From Clostridiales bacterium (lineage in GTDB: Bacteria > Bacillota > Clostridia > Christensenellales > Aristaeellaceae), in assembly GCA_029012285.1 (NCBI GenBank), contig JAQXLU010000006.1, forward strand, positions 1-44,165: 44,165 nt of DNA, written 5' to 3'. Shown here in pieces: positions 1-10,186 of the stretch; the first letter of the stretch is position 1, and each line of letters opens with the position of its first letter. Both the position numbers and the translations under genes were made by a program. The notes beneath the pieces were generated by a model. That model saw only the letters and a list, made by a program, of their open reading frames with translations. It was not told the origin of the DNA and searched no databases.

Positions 1-1190
1 CCCTGAAGAATCGCCAGCGTCTCCTCGTCCGTCGGCTCCCGCACCGTCACGGCCCGGAACCGCCGGTCGAGGGCCGCGTCCTTTTCAATATATGTCCGGT
101 ATTCGTCGGTCGTAGTAGCGCCGATCATCTGCAATTCGCCCCGGCCCAGGGCCGGCTTCATGATATTCGCCGCGTCCAGGGAACCCTCCGCCGAGCCGGC
201 CCCGACGATGGTATGCATCTCGTCGATGAACAGCAGCACATCGCCGCATTTGCGGATCTCCGCCAGGGTATTCTTGAGCCGTTCCTCAAATTCGCCCCGG
301 TACTTGCTGCCCGCCACCATGCTGCCGATGTCCAGGCTGATGACCCGCTTGTGCAGCAGCATCTCGGGCACATTTCCGGCCACGATGCGCTGGGCCAGGC
401 CCTCCATCACGCTGGATTTGCCCACGCCCGGCTCGCCGATGAGCACGGGGTTGTTCTTCGTGCGGCGGATGAGGATCTGCGTCAGGCGCTGAATCTCGTT
501 ATCCCGCCCGATAACGGGGTCCAGCTCGCCCTTGGCAGCCAGCTCGGTCAGGTCGCGCCCATACTGCTCCAGCATGGAGGGGGCGCGGCGGCTCTGCCCG
601 GGCTGGGGCTGGGGCGGCTGGGGCTGCCCCTGCTGCGGTCGCTGCATGAAGGGAAAGAGCGGCGGCATGGGGGGATTCTTCGGCTCGCGGGGCGCTTCGT
701 CGGGTGAACTGGGCGAACCAGGCTGAGTCGCCGCGGGCATATTTGACCCACGGGATGCGCGGATGGTCGCCAGCAGCTCCTTCTGCGCCTGCTCGATGGG
801 AACCTCCAGCTGGCGCATCAGCTCCGTGGCGCGGTAGGGATGATCCCCGACGAGGGTCAGCATGAGCATCTCTGCGGTGACAAACGCACCCGTAATGGGG
901 GTGAACTGTGCGGCGCGCTGGAACACCGTGCGGACATGGGGCGTGAGGGCGATGCGGCCCGGGTTGCCGGGAACGCTCTCCACCTCACCGCTCATTTCGT
1001 CCAGCTGCTGCTGCACCATTTCGGGGGTGACGCGGTCGGTCAGGCAAGCGGGGTATTGTCCCCCGGCCTGCAGCAGGCCCAGCAGCAGGTGCAGCGTGCC
1101 CACATAGGGCTGATTCGCCGCCGCTGCCGCGTCCCTGGCCAGCTTAATGGCCAGCTGTGCCCGCTTGGAAAAGGATGCGAAAATCGGCAT
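1..1190 (-). CDS. clpC: ClpC, AAA+ unfoldase subunit of Clp protease (3' end beyond window)
   Basis: Hsp100 unfoldase that feeds substrates, including McsB-phosphorylated proteins, into ClpP in the cytoplasm. The first 396 residues are inside the window; the rest lies to the left. A Clp N-terminal repeat domain (about residues 5-150) is followed by a long Pro/Gln-rich linker and then the first AAA domain. Walker A GEPGVGKS is at residues 252-259 and a Walker B LLFIDE follows. The ATG at 1190 has GGAGGA 6 nt upstream and starts [10 protein letters not shown]. It is the last visible gene of ctsR-mcsA-mcsB-clpC, 23 nt after mcsB. The Pro/Gln-rich linker looks longer than in well-known ClpC proteins. 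Identity is secure from domain order and operon. Confidence 0.95.
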   Translation of the reverse strand, partial: MPIFASFSKRAQLAIKLARDAAAAANQPYVGTLHLLLGLLQAGGQYPACLTDRVTPEMVQQQLDEMSGEVESVPGNPGRIALTPHVRTVFQRAAQFTPITGAFVTAEMLMLTLVGDHPYRATELMRQLEVPIEQAQKELLATIRASRGSNMPAATQPGSPSSPDEAPREPKNPPMPPLFPFMQRPQQGQPQPPQPQPGQSRRAPSMLEQYGRDLTELAAKGELDPVIGRDNEIQRLTQILIRRTKNNPVLIGEPGVGKSSVMEGLAQRIVAGNVPEMLLHKRVISLDIGSMVAGSKYRGEFEERLKNTLAEIRKCGDVLLFIDEMHTIVGAGSAEGSLDAANIMKPALGRGELQMIGATTTDEYRTYIEKDAALDRRFRAVTVREPTDEETLAILQ

Positions 1191-1213
1191 ATCTGTCCTC
1201 CAATGAAACTCTG

Positions 1214-2212
1214 TTATGGCGCCAGCGTCAGCATTTCCCGGGCGCGGGTGGCGCGAGCCTCGTTCAGCGCCGCGCCGGTGAGGGCTTCCTCCGCCCAGAC
1301 ACACAAATGCGCGTCCTGCACATGGTCCAGCAGCGCGTCCGTGAGCGCCAGGGGCAGCTTCAGCAGCCCCAACGCCGCGCCCAGGCGGACGCTCGACCAG
1401 TGCTGGTAGAACTCGTTCAGCGGCATCAGGCGGGCGTTGGTCAGGGCGCCCCAGGCGCGGAACACCACGTCCTCCAGAGGGATACGACCCTCCTGCATCG
1501 CCTTGTCACGCAGCGCGCTTTCCATGTCGCAGAGCTGGTTGCCCAGCGCGGTCACGGTGCTGATGAGCTCCTGCTCCGTGCGTCCCAGGGTCACCTGGTT
1601 GCTGATCTGGTAGATGTTGCCCAGCGCGTCCGAGCCCTCCCCGTACACGCCACGGATGTTCAGCCCCACCTTGGCCACCAGCTGGCCCACATCGCCCATC
1701 TTCTTGGCGCGGGTCAGCAGGGGCAAATGCATCAGGAGGGATGCGCGCATGCCGGTGCCGGTATTGGTCGGGCAGGCGGTCAGGTAACCCAGCTGCTCGT
1801 CAAAGGCGAAGCTGACCTGGCGGGACAGCGCGTCATCCACACGGAAGCAGGCGGACGCGGCGGAGAGCAGATCCATTTCCGGGCGGATGCACTGGATGCG
1901 CAAATGGTCGTCCTCGTTGATCATGATGGACAGCGCATCCTCCGGGCGCACCAGGGCCGCGGAGGATTCCGGCGTGCTGAGCAGATCGCGGCTGATGAGC
2001 CGGCTTTCCGCCATGGCCTGTCGGGATGCGTCGGACATATCCCGCAACCGGAAGAACTCAAAGCCCCCGTCCACCCCGGCGGCCTTGAGCGCATTGACCG
2101 TGCGGGAGATGCAGATGGCTGCAAACTCCGGCCGCTGGGACACATCAAAGGGGATGTCCTCAAAGTTGCGGGCCAGCCGCACCCGGGAGGAGAGCACGAT
2201 GTCATTGCGCAT
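1214..2212 (-). CDS. mcsB: McsB protein-arginine kinase
   Basis: Phosphagen-kinase-fold enzyme that phosphorylates arginines on misfolded proteins and on CtsR, marking them for ClpC-ClpP. The motif [13 protein letters not shown] near the start and the active-site stretch [12 protein letters not shown] are intact. The ATG at 2212 gives 332 aa and overlaps the mcsA stop by 11 nt, with a GGGGGCGGG run upstream. An in-frame ATG at 2278 would add 22 residues, but that segment is read from another frame of the conserved McsA UVR coding region, so the shorter start is preferred, although the longer one matches the usual family length better. The C-terminal RDxxRA phosphoarginine-sensing motif appears altered (NEARATRA). 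Confidence 0.93.
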   Translation of the reverse strand: MRNDIVLSSRVRLARNFEDIPFDVSQRPEFAAICISRTVNALKAAGVDGGFEFFRLRDMSDASRQAMAESRLISRDLLSTPESSAALVRPEDALSIMINEDDHLRIQCIRPEMDLLSAASACFRVDDALSRQVSFAFDEQLGYLTACPTNTGTGMRASLLMHLPLLTRAKKMGDVGQLVAKVGLNIRGVYGEGSDALGNIYQISNQVTLGRTEQELISTVTALGNQLCDMESALRDKAMQEGRIPLEDVVFRAWGALTNARLMPLNEFYQHWSSVRLGAALGLLKLPLALTDALLDHVQDAHLCVWAEEALTGAALNEARATRAREMLTLAP

Positions 2213-2774
2213 CCTGCCCGCCCCCTTCCACGGCGCCCAGCTGGCGGAGCTGATCGCGCAGCACGGCGGCGGTTTCAAAGTCCTCCACCGCGACGGCCTG
2301 CTCCAGCTGACGGTTCAGGCGATCATACGCGGCGCGGTGGCGCTGGGCAGCCTCGTCATGCAGCGGCTGACGGCCCGCGTGCTGCACGCGCCCGTGAATC
2401 TGCTGCAGCATGGGCGTGAGCTGCTCCCGGAAGGCCTTGTAGCACTGGGGGCAGCCCAGCTTGCCGGACTTGACAAACTGGCTAAGGGTGATGCCGCAGC
2501 GCTCGCACACGGGGGCAGCGCCATCCTCCTGGCTGTCCTCAGGGACGGCAGCCTGGGCGTCCGCTTCCTCCGCAGCGCCGGTGATGGCGCTCATGATGGC
2601 GCTGAGCAGGTGCTTGATGTTGCCCGCGGCCAGGTTCATGTTCATCTTGGCCATGCAGTCCGCGCAGAGGTGTCGCTGGGTGATCTGCCCGCCCATCATG
2701 ACGGAGATGGTATAGCAGGCCTCATTCACGCCACATTCCTCGCACAAGCTGAAGCCGCTTTCATTTTCAGCCAT
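2202..2774 (-). CDS. mcsA: McsA, zinc-finger activator of McsB
   Basis: Adaptor that binds and activates the McsB arginine kinase. Four CxxC motifs are visible (CEEC, CADC, CERC, CPQC), expected to hold two zinc ions, and a UVR-type coiled segment lies near the C-terminus (EDFETAAVLRDQLRQL). The ATG at 2774 (MAENESGF) has GGGAGGTG 6 nt upstream and gives 190 aa. It overlaps the ctsR stop by 8 nt and the mcsB start by 11 nt, so the three genes are translationally coupled. Confidence 0.94.
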   Translation of the reverse strand: MAENESGFSLCEECGVNEACYTISVMMGGQITQRHLCADCMAKMNMNLAAGNIKHLLSAIMSAITGAAEEADAQAAVPEDSQEDGAAPVCERCGITLSQFVKSGKLGCPQCYKAFREQLTPMLQQIHGRVQHAGRQPLHDEAAQRHRAAYDRLNRQLEQAVAVEDFETAAVLRDQLRQLGAVEGGGQDAQ

Positions 2775-3258
2775 GGACAGCACCTCCCTGATCACGGTTT
2801 TGGCGGGCAATGGTCATGAGCATGGTTTTGAGCGTCCGGGCCCGGAGCGCGGCCTTCATGCTGTCGGGAATCGGGATCGCCATAGCCTGCGCCGACACCG
2901 CCGAGCGCATGATCTCCCCTTCCTCCACGCTGACCAGGCCCTGCTCCACCAGCTGATGAATCAGCCGGATGGCCTCCGCCTCGGAGATGGCCTCACCGAT
3001 ACGCTCGTTGGTCAGGTACATCAGCCGCTGCGCGCCGCTTTCCACCACCCGGACAATCCGGATGTAGCCGCCGCCGCCGCGCCTGGATTCGATGATATAC
3101 CCATGGTCGGGGGAAAAGCGCGTCGCCAGCACATAATTGATTTGGCTGGGCGCGCAGCCGAAGTATTCCGCCAGCTCGTTGCGCTTGAGCTCCACCTCCG
3201 GCTCCTCCTGGGTGATGAGTGTCTTGATGAAGCTCTCGATGGAATCGCTGAGTCGCAT
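2767..3258 (-). CDS. ctsR: CtsR, transcriptional repressor of class III heat-shock genes
   Basis: Winged-helix repressor of clp genes, inactivated by heat and removed with the help of McsB/ClpC. It is 163 aa, the family length. The DNA-binding wing RRGGGGYIRI and the N-terminal helix-turn-helix (EYFGCAPSQINYVL) are intact. The ATG at 3258 has AAGGAGG 8 nt upstream. It is the first gene of the operon, and a CtsR-type operator sits between its promoter and start codon, so autoregulation is very likely. Confidence 0.96.
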   Translation of the reverse strand: MRLSDSIESFIKTLITQEEPEVELKRNELAEYFGCAPSQINYVLATRFSPDHGYIIESRRGGGGYIRIVRVVESGAQRLMYLTNERIGEAISEAEAIRLIHQLVEQGLVSVEEGEIMRSAVSAQAMAIPIPDSMKAALRARTLKTMLMTIARQNRDQGGAVHG

Positions 3259-3274
3259 CTGTACAGCCTCCTTG

Positions 3275-3291
3275 TCTGACTATCTTTGACT
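3275..3291 (-). promoter_or_regulatory. CtsR operator (tandem heptads)
   Basis: Read on the minus strand the site is AGTCAAA-GAT-AGTCAGA. It fits the CtsR consensus of two direct RGTCAAA heptads separated by NAN with one mismatch, and lies just downstream of the -10 box, where a bound repressor would block transcription. Confidence 0.88.
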
Positions 3292-3296
3292 ATTAC

Positions 3297-3325
3297 AGTA
3301 TAGCATATTCGTCGCCGCTTTGCAA
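3297..3325 (-). promoter_or_regulatory. Sigma-A promoter of ctsR-mcsA-mcsB-clpC
   Basis: -35 TTGCAA (3320-3325), 17-bp spacer, -10 TATACT (3297-3302) on the minus strand. Confidence 0.85.
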
Positions 3326-3397
3326 GTGCCGGGAGATGTTTCCGCCACATAAAAACGCGCCGTTCCGCCCACGCTACGCTCGAAAGGAGCGATCGAC

Positions 3398-3682
3398 ATG
3401 ACAGAAAAGCGCGATATTTCGGAGGAAAACGACCTGGTCAGCATGACCGAATGTACCGGCGCAGCGCCCCGCGCGATGGACGAGGAGGCGGCAGAAACTC
3501 TGGCCGATCTCACGTCTATGCGGTGTTCGCCTTCCTTCAGCGCGGCAGACCCATCTCGTCCGCCACAGCCTGATGGAAATGTGCGTCCTTCTGATACACA
3601 TAGTTCACAGAGGAATACACCCGCGTGCCGTCCGGCCAAGAAAGAGCACCGGTGCCATCGGGGTTCAGCCCGTAATCCGTGA
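3398..3682 (+). CDS. Small conserved-looking protein of unknown function (94 aa as read)
   Basis: The ATG at 3398 has AAAGGAG about 10 nt upstream and begins a short acidic protein. Its first 45 residues contain ENDLVSMTECTG, a phrase I recall from small uncharacterised proteins of Clostridia; that is memory, not a search. Residues after about 47 run antisense through the 3' end of the convergent serine hydrolase gene (overlap of about 146 bp) and lose the acidic character, so the true protein may be shorter or the frame may be shifted near 3520. No signal peptide or membrane segment is seen. No function is proposed. Confidence 0.5.
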   Translation: MTEKRDISEENDLVSMTECTGAAPRAMDEEAAETLADLTSMRCSPSFSAADPSRPPQPDGNVRPSDTHSSQRNTPACRPAKKEHRCHRGSARNP

Positions 3683-4715
3683 GGGCCCTCCCCTCCTGGG
3701 GGACAAGGACGGTCAGGCGGTTTTGTGCCCGGCTGCCCAGGAACAGCGCAAACACGCCGGTTTCCACGTCCACCGACAGATGATGCCCGGTAAAGCCGCT
3801 CAGGCTGATGGCCTTGTCGCTCTCGTAGACAGGCACCTCGCTGAAGCGCTGTATGGGGTGTTTGACGTAGCACTGCGCGCCCAGATACTGCTGGTACGTC
3901 CCATCCGGCCTTTGGTATCCGGTTCGGTTGCGGCTCATGGCGATGAGGCCGTCGCGGCTGATCACCTCGGCTTTGAGCAACCCCTGGCAGAGCTTCACCA
4001 GATCGCCGCGGGTGGAGAATAATCCGGCATGACCGCAGGGCTCGGGGAAAAGCACCCGGGCCTTGGGGTCGTGGGGCGTGCCCGGCGTCACCCCGTCCCG
4101 GAGGATGTACCGCCCCCGCTCCAGGCGATGCTCCCTGTCGCAGGAAACGCACAGGGGACGCTTGTCCTCGGGCACCACCAGGTAGGTATTGCGCATGCCC
4201 AGGGGCGCGAGGATGCGCTCGTTGAGCAGCGCCGCGTAGCTTTCCTGCGCCGCGCCCTCGATGACATGGCGGAGCACCATCGCATGCATATCAGAATAGG
4301 CGCGCCCCGTGACCTCCCCCGGACGGATGTCAAAGAGCAGCTTGCGCGCTGCCTCGGGCGAGGTCTGCGCATCCAGGCGCTCGGCAGTGGTCAGCGACAG
4401 CTCGAAGCCCAGTACCTGCGCCACGCTCACCCCGGTCAGGCGGGAAAACATCGGCGCATAAGCCGTGATCGGCGCGGTCAAATCCAGGCGGCCCTCCTCG
4501 TGCAATCGCATCACCATCAGCCCGGTGAACAGCTTGGTCAAGCTGGCCAGGTCAAAGATGTGATCAGGCGTGAGGGGGCGGCCCGCAGCCTCATCCGCCA
4601 TGCCGCCGTGAGCAGTCAACACGCTGTCCGCCGTGCCACAGGCCAGGGACAAACCGGGCATGATGTGGCTTTCGGCGGTGAAAAAGCGAATCGAATCCTT
4701 CAGCGTCATCATCAT
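3537..4715 (-). CDS. Beta-lactamase-fold serine hydrolase (class C / EstB-like)
   Basis: A 392-aa member of the penicillin-binding/beta-lactamase superfamily. The catalytic motif SLTK is at residues 58-61, the second motif reads YSD (in RAYSDMHA) where YxN is usual, and GHAGLFST fits the third-motif region of esterase-type members. There is no signal peptide, so a cytoplasmic esterase or peptidase-like hydrolase is likelier than a true beta-lactamase. The start overlaps the stop of the upstream amino-acid kinase by ATGA (4 nt), so the two are co-translated. The substrate cannot be deduced. Confidence 0.82.
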   Translation of the reverse strand: MMMTLKDSIRFFTAESHIMPGLSLACGTADSVLTAHGGMADEAAGRPLTPDHIFDLASLTKLFTGLMVMRLHEEGRLDLTAPITAYAPMFSRLTGVSVAQVLGFELSLTTAERLDAQTSPEAARKLLFDIRPGEVTGRAYSDMHAMVLRHVIEGAAQESYAALLNERILAPLGMRNTYLVVPEDKRPLCVSCDREHRLERGRYILRDGVTPGTPHDPKARVLFPEPCGHAGLFSTRGDLVKLCQGLLKAEVISRDGLIAMSRNRTGYQRPDGTYQQYLGAQCYVKHPIQRFSEVPVYESDKAISLSGFTGHHLSVDVETGVFALFLGSRAQNRLTVLVPQEGRALTDYGLNPDGTGALSWPDGTRVYSSVNYVYQKDAHFHQAVADEMGLPR

Positions 4716-5536
4716 GTCAACCCGATGCGGGTACAGGGTACGCGGCCCTCGGTGAGGTCGCTGAGGTGATGGCGGGCATGGCCGATGATCACCGTCGTCC
4801 CCTGCAATGCGGATTTGAGCGCAAATTCCAGCTTGGCCCTCGCGCCGTTTGCCCCCGCGCGGGAAGCGCCCACGCAGCCTGCCTGGAGCTTGCGGACGGC
4901 TTCGGTCAAGGCCTCGGGGGTGGGGGCGGTCACGTCCCTGACAAGGGTGGCGGCGTCCGCCGGGTCGCGGTAGATGCCCTCGGTGGAGGTCATGAGCACC
5001 AGGGTGCGGGCCTTCACCAGCCCGGATATGACGGCGGCGGTTTCGTCGTTATCGACGCATTCCACCACGTCCTCGCCATGCTCGCGGCGCGCAGCAAGCT
5101 CCATCTTGCGGATCTCCTCGTCGGACACCGGGTCGTTGTAGTTCACAATCGGCACTGTGCCCTGCGCTGCGGCGCGCATCAGCAGCTTGCGGATGTACTC
5201 TCGCTTCTCCGGGTCGTTGAAATGGGTGTGCTCCACCAGCAGCTGGCGTACGCCGATGGTATGGGGGATGAACTGCCGGTAGTTCTGCATGAGGATGGAC
5301 TGTCCCTGGGCAGCGTAATCCGCCTTGACCTCGTTGGGCGTGCCCTCCAGCTCATGTCCGGACCGCTTGATGTAATCCAGTCGGCCGATTTCCGCCGCGC
5401 CGGAGGTGACCCAGATCATCCCCGGCTTCAGCTCCGCGCCCAGGCGGGCGAAGATATTATAGTCAATGTCGTTGTCCTCGCGGCGGATGAGCGCCATGGA
5501 GCCGATCTTGCCCACGAGGTCAAACTGGTAGTCCAT
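4712..5536 (-). CDS. Amino-acid kinase family protein, glutamate 5-kinase-like
   Basis: About 274 aa, a single amino-acid-kinase domain with no PUA domain. Visible motifs are VGKIGS near the N-terminus, WVTSGAAEIG, IVNYND, and VDNDETAAVISGL followed by LMTSTEGIYRDP, the nucleotide- and substrate-site pattern of ProB-like kinases. The ATG at 5536 has GGAGG 7 nt upstream; a TTG 18 nt earlier would overlap that site. No proA or proC is nearby and the partner is a serine hydrolase, so proline synthesis is not assured; another carboxylate could be the substrate. An intrinsic terminator of the preceding operon ends only 16 nt before the start codon. Confidence 0.75.
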   Translation of the reverse strand: MDYQFDLVGKIGSMALIRREDNDIDYNIFARLGAELKPGMIWVTSGAAEIGRLDYIKRSGHELEGTPNEVKADYAAQGQSILMQNYRQFIPHTIGVRQLLVEHTHFNDPEKREYIRKLLMRAAAQGTVPIVNYNDPVSDEEIRKMELAARREHGEDVVECVDNDETAAVISGLVKARTLVLMTSTEGIYRDPADAATLVRDVTAPTPEALTEAVRKLQAGCVGASRAGANGARAKLEFALKSALQGTTVIIGHARHHLSDLTEGRVPCTRIGLT

Positions 5537-5552
5537 TTTGTTGCCTCCTGTC

Positions 5553-5577
5553 AAAAAAGGGCGGCCAAACCGCCCTT
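5553..5577 (-). terminator. Intrinsic terminator after the flavodoxin-like gene
   Basis: On minus: AAGGGCGG, 5-nt loop, CCGCCCTT, followed by a T run (5553-5558). It sits immediately before the ribosome site of the amino-acid kinase gene. Confidence 0.85.
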
Positions 5578-5581
5578 CGAT

Positions 5582-6049
5582 TTATCTGAGGATGCTGTCG
5601 CCATCAATGACGGCGGGCTTGTACTTTTTGCTCCAGGTCACCATGATGGAGGAAGCGGCCACATGCCTTTCGCCCAGGGTCTTGTCCAGCCAGCCGATCA
5701 GCGCCTTGTGGCGGATCTTGAAGCCCTTGTGGACGATAACGTACTCCACGTTATGCAGATTGCCCGCTTCCTGGCGGATGAAGGAGCGCATCGGCGCGCT
5801 CATCATGCCGCAGATGACGGGCACCATGATGATGATGCGGTCATACTTGCTGAAATCCACATTGTACAGGTCGATCTCCATGACCTTGCGGGTGAGGGTA
5901 GCGATCATGTACTTCACCACATCATGGGTGGTGTTGTGCCAGTTCATGGGGATGATCTTCAGCCGGGATGCGCCGATACGCTGGGCCCAGGTGCGGGCAA
6001 CCTTCGAGGTGCGGCCTTTGCGGGAATAGTAGACGATGATGCTCTTCAT
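5582..6049 (-). CDS. Flavodoxin-like protein
   Basis: A 155-aa flavodoxin-fold protein. The N-terminus MKSIIVYYSRKGRTSKVA is the beta-strand and phosphate loop that binds FMN phosphate. A hydrophobic strand (DRIIIMVPV) followed by ICGMMSAPMRSF matches the second FMN-contact region, reminiscent of the HemG/flavodoxin_5 group. The ATG at 6049 is favoured by GGAGG 6 nt upstream; an ATG at 6061 overlaps that site. It is the last gene of a chorismate mutase-shikimate kinase-flavodoxin unit ending in a strong terminator. The redox partner is unknown. Confidence 0.75.
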   Translation of the reverse strand: MKSIIVYYSRKGRTSKVARTWAQRIGASRLKIIPMNWHNTTHDVVKYMIATLTRKVMEIDLYNVDFSKYDRIIIMVPVICGMMSAPMRSFIRQEAGNLHNVEYVIVHKGFKIRHKALIGWLDKTLGERHVAASSIMVTWSKKYKPAVIDGDSILR

Positions 6050-6067
6050 TTGTGCCTCCATGTATAA

Positions 6068-6604
6068 TCAGCCGCGAGTCTCAGGGTTCGCGGGAATATT
6101 GACCAATGTGCGGATCAGCTTTTCCATCCCATTCACGCCAGCAAAGTAGCCATGGCTGTTGTCCAGCACCACATCCGCGATGCTGCGGTAGGTATCAATG
6201 CGCTCATGATAGAGCCGCTCCACCTCCGGCAGGCCCTTCTTGGCCAGCAGCGGACGGCGGTTGAGCTTGATGTCCCCCATGATTTCCTCCAGGGGGCGGT
6301 CAATGAGTACGATCAGGCCATGGTTGCGCATGATTTCACGGTTTACCTCCCGCATGACCATGCCACCGCCGGTGGACACCAGACTCCCTGTTTCCCTGGT
6401 GAGCTGGATAAGGACATTGGTCTCCGCGTTGCGGAAGGCCTGCTCGCCGTATCTATCGAAGATCTGCGCCGTGGGGCAGCCGAAGGCCTCCTCGATGCGC
6501 TGGTCGGTATCCACATAGGGCAAACCCATATTGGCGGACACCTTTTTGCCCAGGCTGGATTTGCCGCTGCCCGGCATGCCGATGATGAAGATATGCCGTT
6601 CCAT
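6068..6604 (-). CDS. aroK: Shikimate kinase
   Basis: ATP-dependent phosphorylation of shikimate to shikimate 3-phosphate, aromatic amino acid pathway, cytoplasmic. It is 178 aa. Walker A GMPGSGKS is at residues 9-16, DTD for shikimate contact follows at about 37, then the GGG loop (STGGGMV), the R-R-P-L-L lid motif (NRRPLL) and a C-terminal adenine-binding region. The start is 5 nt downstream of the chorismate mutase stop, so the two are co-transcribed from the promoter at 6923-6951. Confidence 0.93.
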   Translation of the reverse strand: MERHIFIIGMPGSGKSSLGKKVSANMGLPYVDTDQRIEEAFGCPTAQIFDRYGEQAFRNAETNVLIQLTRETGSLVSTGGGMVMREVNREIMRNHGLIVLIDRPLEEIMGDIKLNRRPLLAKKGLPEVERLYHERIDTYRSIADVVLDNSHGYFAGVNGMEKLIRTLVNIPANPETRG

Positions 6605-6609
6605 GCTAC

Positions 6610-6888
6610 TTAACCCTCGCCCTTTTGCAGCTTTTCCTGCTCCGCCCGGCTGAGCGCCATCACCTGCTCAAACAGCACGCGCACGCTGCTTGCCCAGTAG
6701 GCGTCCTGGAGCATGGCTGCTCGGCTTTCCAGCACCTTTTCCTCCCGGGAGCGATCCAGCACGGGCAATCCGTTGGCGATTTTGTACCTGGCCACATCCT
6801 GGCACAGCTTCATACGCTCCTCAAACAGGCGGACGATTTCCCGATCCACCGCATCAATCGCGGCACGGCATTCCTCCAGAGATTTCAT
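6610..6888 (-). CDS. Chorismate mutase, AroQ type (monofunctional)
   Basis: Converts chorismate to prephenate for Phe/Tyr synthesis. At 92 aa it is the size of a free-standing AroQ helical domain. Typical residues are seen: RAAIDAVDREIVRLFEERM, then VARYK and PVLDRSREEKVL, which line the active site. The ATG at 6888 has GGAGGTGA 7 nt upstream. It is the first gene of the unit with aroK and the flavodoxin-like gene. Confidence 0.92.
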   Translation of the reverse strand: MKSLEECRAAIDAVDREIVRLFEERMKLCQDVARYKIANGLPVLDRSREEKVLESRAAMLQDAYWASSVRVLFEQVMALSRAEQEKLQKGEG

Positions 6889-6922
6889 CGTCTTTCACCT
6901 CCAGCAGGCAGGCTTTTCATAT

Positions 6923-6951
6923 ATTATAGCGGAAAATGCAGATTTGTGCAA
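6923..6951 (-). promoter_or_regulatory. Sigma-A promoter of chorismate mutase-aroK unit
   Basis: -35 TTGCAC (6946-6951), 17-bp spacer, perfect -10 TATAAT (6923-6928) on minus. Confidence 0.85.
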
Positions 6952-7023
6952 TAGTTATGCGGAGGAAGTACAGGGAAAAGCTCTGCGTAACCGGGCGCAT
7001 GCCAGGCATTTCCCGTTTCATTG

Positions 7024-7050
7024 AAAAAGCAGAGCCATCGCCGGCTCTGC
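7024..7050 (-). terminator. Intrinsic terminator after dnaJ
   Basis: On minus: GCAGAGCC, 6-nt loop, GGCTCTGC, then TTTTT. Confidence 0.88.
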
Positions 7051-7057
7051 CATATGC

Positions 7058-8182
7058 TTAATTGAACAAATCCTTCACCTTGTCCAGGAAGGACTTCTTC
7101 TGCTCGTACTCCTTGCCGGTGGACATCTCGTCAAACTGGCGCAGGAGCTCGCGCTGCTTATCGGTCATGCGCTTGGGGATTTCCACCCGCACGCGGAAGA
7201 TCAGATCGCCCTTCTGGCCGCCGCCGAACTGGGGGATGCCCTGCCCACGGATGCGGAACTCGGCGTCGTTTTGCGTGCCCTCAGGAATCTGATACTTGAC
7301 GTTGCCATCCAGCGTGGGTACTTCGATTTCCGCACCCAGGGCGGCCTGAGTGAAGCTGATGGGCACATCCAGGCGGATGTTCATGCCCTCGCGGCGGAAG
7401 AGCTTGTGGGGGCGCACAATCACGCGGATGTTCAGATCACCCGCGGGGCCACCGTTGATGCCGGGCTCGCCCTGGCCGCGCATGGTGAGCACAACGGAGT
7501 TGTCCACACCGGCGGGCACCTTCAGGTCCAAGGTACGCTTGACCCGCGTCCTGCCCGAGCCGCCACAGCCGGGGCACTTGTCCTTGATCACCTTGCCCGT
7601 GCCGCCGCAGGCGGGGCAGGTGCGAACCGTGGTCATCCAGCCGCCGCTTTGGCGTATTTGGCCCGCGCCCTTGCAGGTTTCGCAGGTCTGCGGCTGCGTG
7701 CCAGGCTTTGCGCCCGTGCCGCCGCAGGTGGTGCAGTGCTCGTGGCGGTAAAACTCCAGGGACTTGGTGCAACCCCGGGCTGCTTCCTCAAAGGAGATGC
7801 GGAGGTCATATTGCACATCCGCGCCCTGGCGGGGGCCATTGCGGCGGCTTCCGCCCATGCCGCCCATGCCGAACATCTGCTCCAGGATGTCCCCCATGCC
7901 ACCCATGCCGGAGAAATCCATACCGCCAAAGGGGTTCCCGCCGCCCATGCCGCCCATGGGATCCTCAAAGCCGAACTGATCGTACCGGGCGCGCTTATCC
8001 GGGTCGGACAGCACCTCGTTGGCCTCATTGAGCTCCTTGAAGCGGGCTTCGGCTTCCTTATCGTTGGGGTGCAGGTCGGGATGGCACTCCTTCGCCTTGC
8101 GGCGGAACGCGCGCTTGATGTCATCATCCGTGGCATTCTTGTCGATGCCCAGCACCTCGTAGTAATCGCGTTTATTGGCCAA
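7058..8182 (-). CDS. dnaJ: DnaJ, Hsp40 co-chaperone
   Basis: Stimulates DnaK ATPase and delivers unfolded substrates. It is 374 aa: J domain (residues 4-70) with the HPD motif, a Gly/Met-rich linker rich in GGMGG, four CxxCxGxG zinc repeats (starting CTTC, CETC, CPAC, CPGC), and the two C-terminal beta domains. The start codon is TTG at 8182: GAGGTGA lies 6 nt upstream and the nearest ATG is in another frame. It follows dnaK after a hairpin terminator, so some transcripts probably stop before dnaJ. Confidence 0.96.
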   Translation of the reverse strand: MANKRDYYEVLGIDKNATDDDIKRAFRRKAKECHPDLHPNDKEAEARFKELNEANEVLSDPDKRARYDQFGFEDPMGGMGGGNPFGGMDFSGMGGMGDILEQMFGMGGMGGSRRNGPRQGADVQYDLRISFEEAARGCTKSLEFYRHEHCTTCGGTGAKPGTQPQTCETCKGAGQIRQSGGWMTTVRTCPACGGTGKVIKDKCPGCGGSGRTRVKRTLDLKVPAGVDNSVVLTMRGQGEPGINGGPAGDLNIRVIVRPHKLFRREGMNIRLDVPISFTQAALGAEIEVPTLDGNVKYQIPEGTQNDAEFRIRGQGIPQFGGGQKGDLIFRVRVEIPKRMTDKQRELLRQFDEMSTGKEYEQKKSFLDKVKDLFN

Positions 8183-8277
8183 TGTTTGTCACCTCGCCGG
8201 GCATGCCCTGAGCGCCCCATGCGCCCGTGGCCATGCCGCGTTTATCATGCGCTTCACAGCGCTGCCCCTTAACCCGT

Positions 8278-8312
8278 AAAACCCGGGAGCGCCGCTTCGG
8301 TGGCACTCCCGG
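8278..8312 (-). terminator. Hairpin terminator between dnaK and dnaJ
   Basis: On minus: CCGGGAGTGCC, 8-nt loop, GGCGCTCCCGG followed by GTTTT. It probably reduces dnaJ transcription relative to dnaK. Confidence 0.75.
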
Positions 8313-8322
8313 TATGGGTGGT

Positions 8323-10143
<1,821 letters not shown>

Positions 10144-10186
10144 AGCTCTTATCTCCTTCTATATCTGATTGGGAAATGTTGATGTA

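Noticed and set aside
2212-2278. Extended N-terminus of McsB from ATG 2278
   Set aside because: The added codons are the out-of-frame reading of the conserved McsA UVR region; the ATG at 2212 has the usual overlapping-stop layout. It is not fully excluded.
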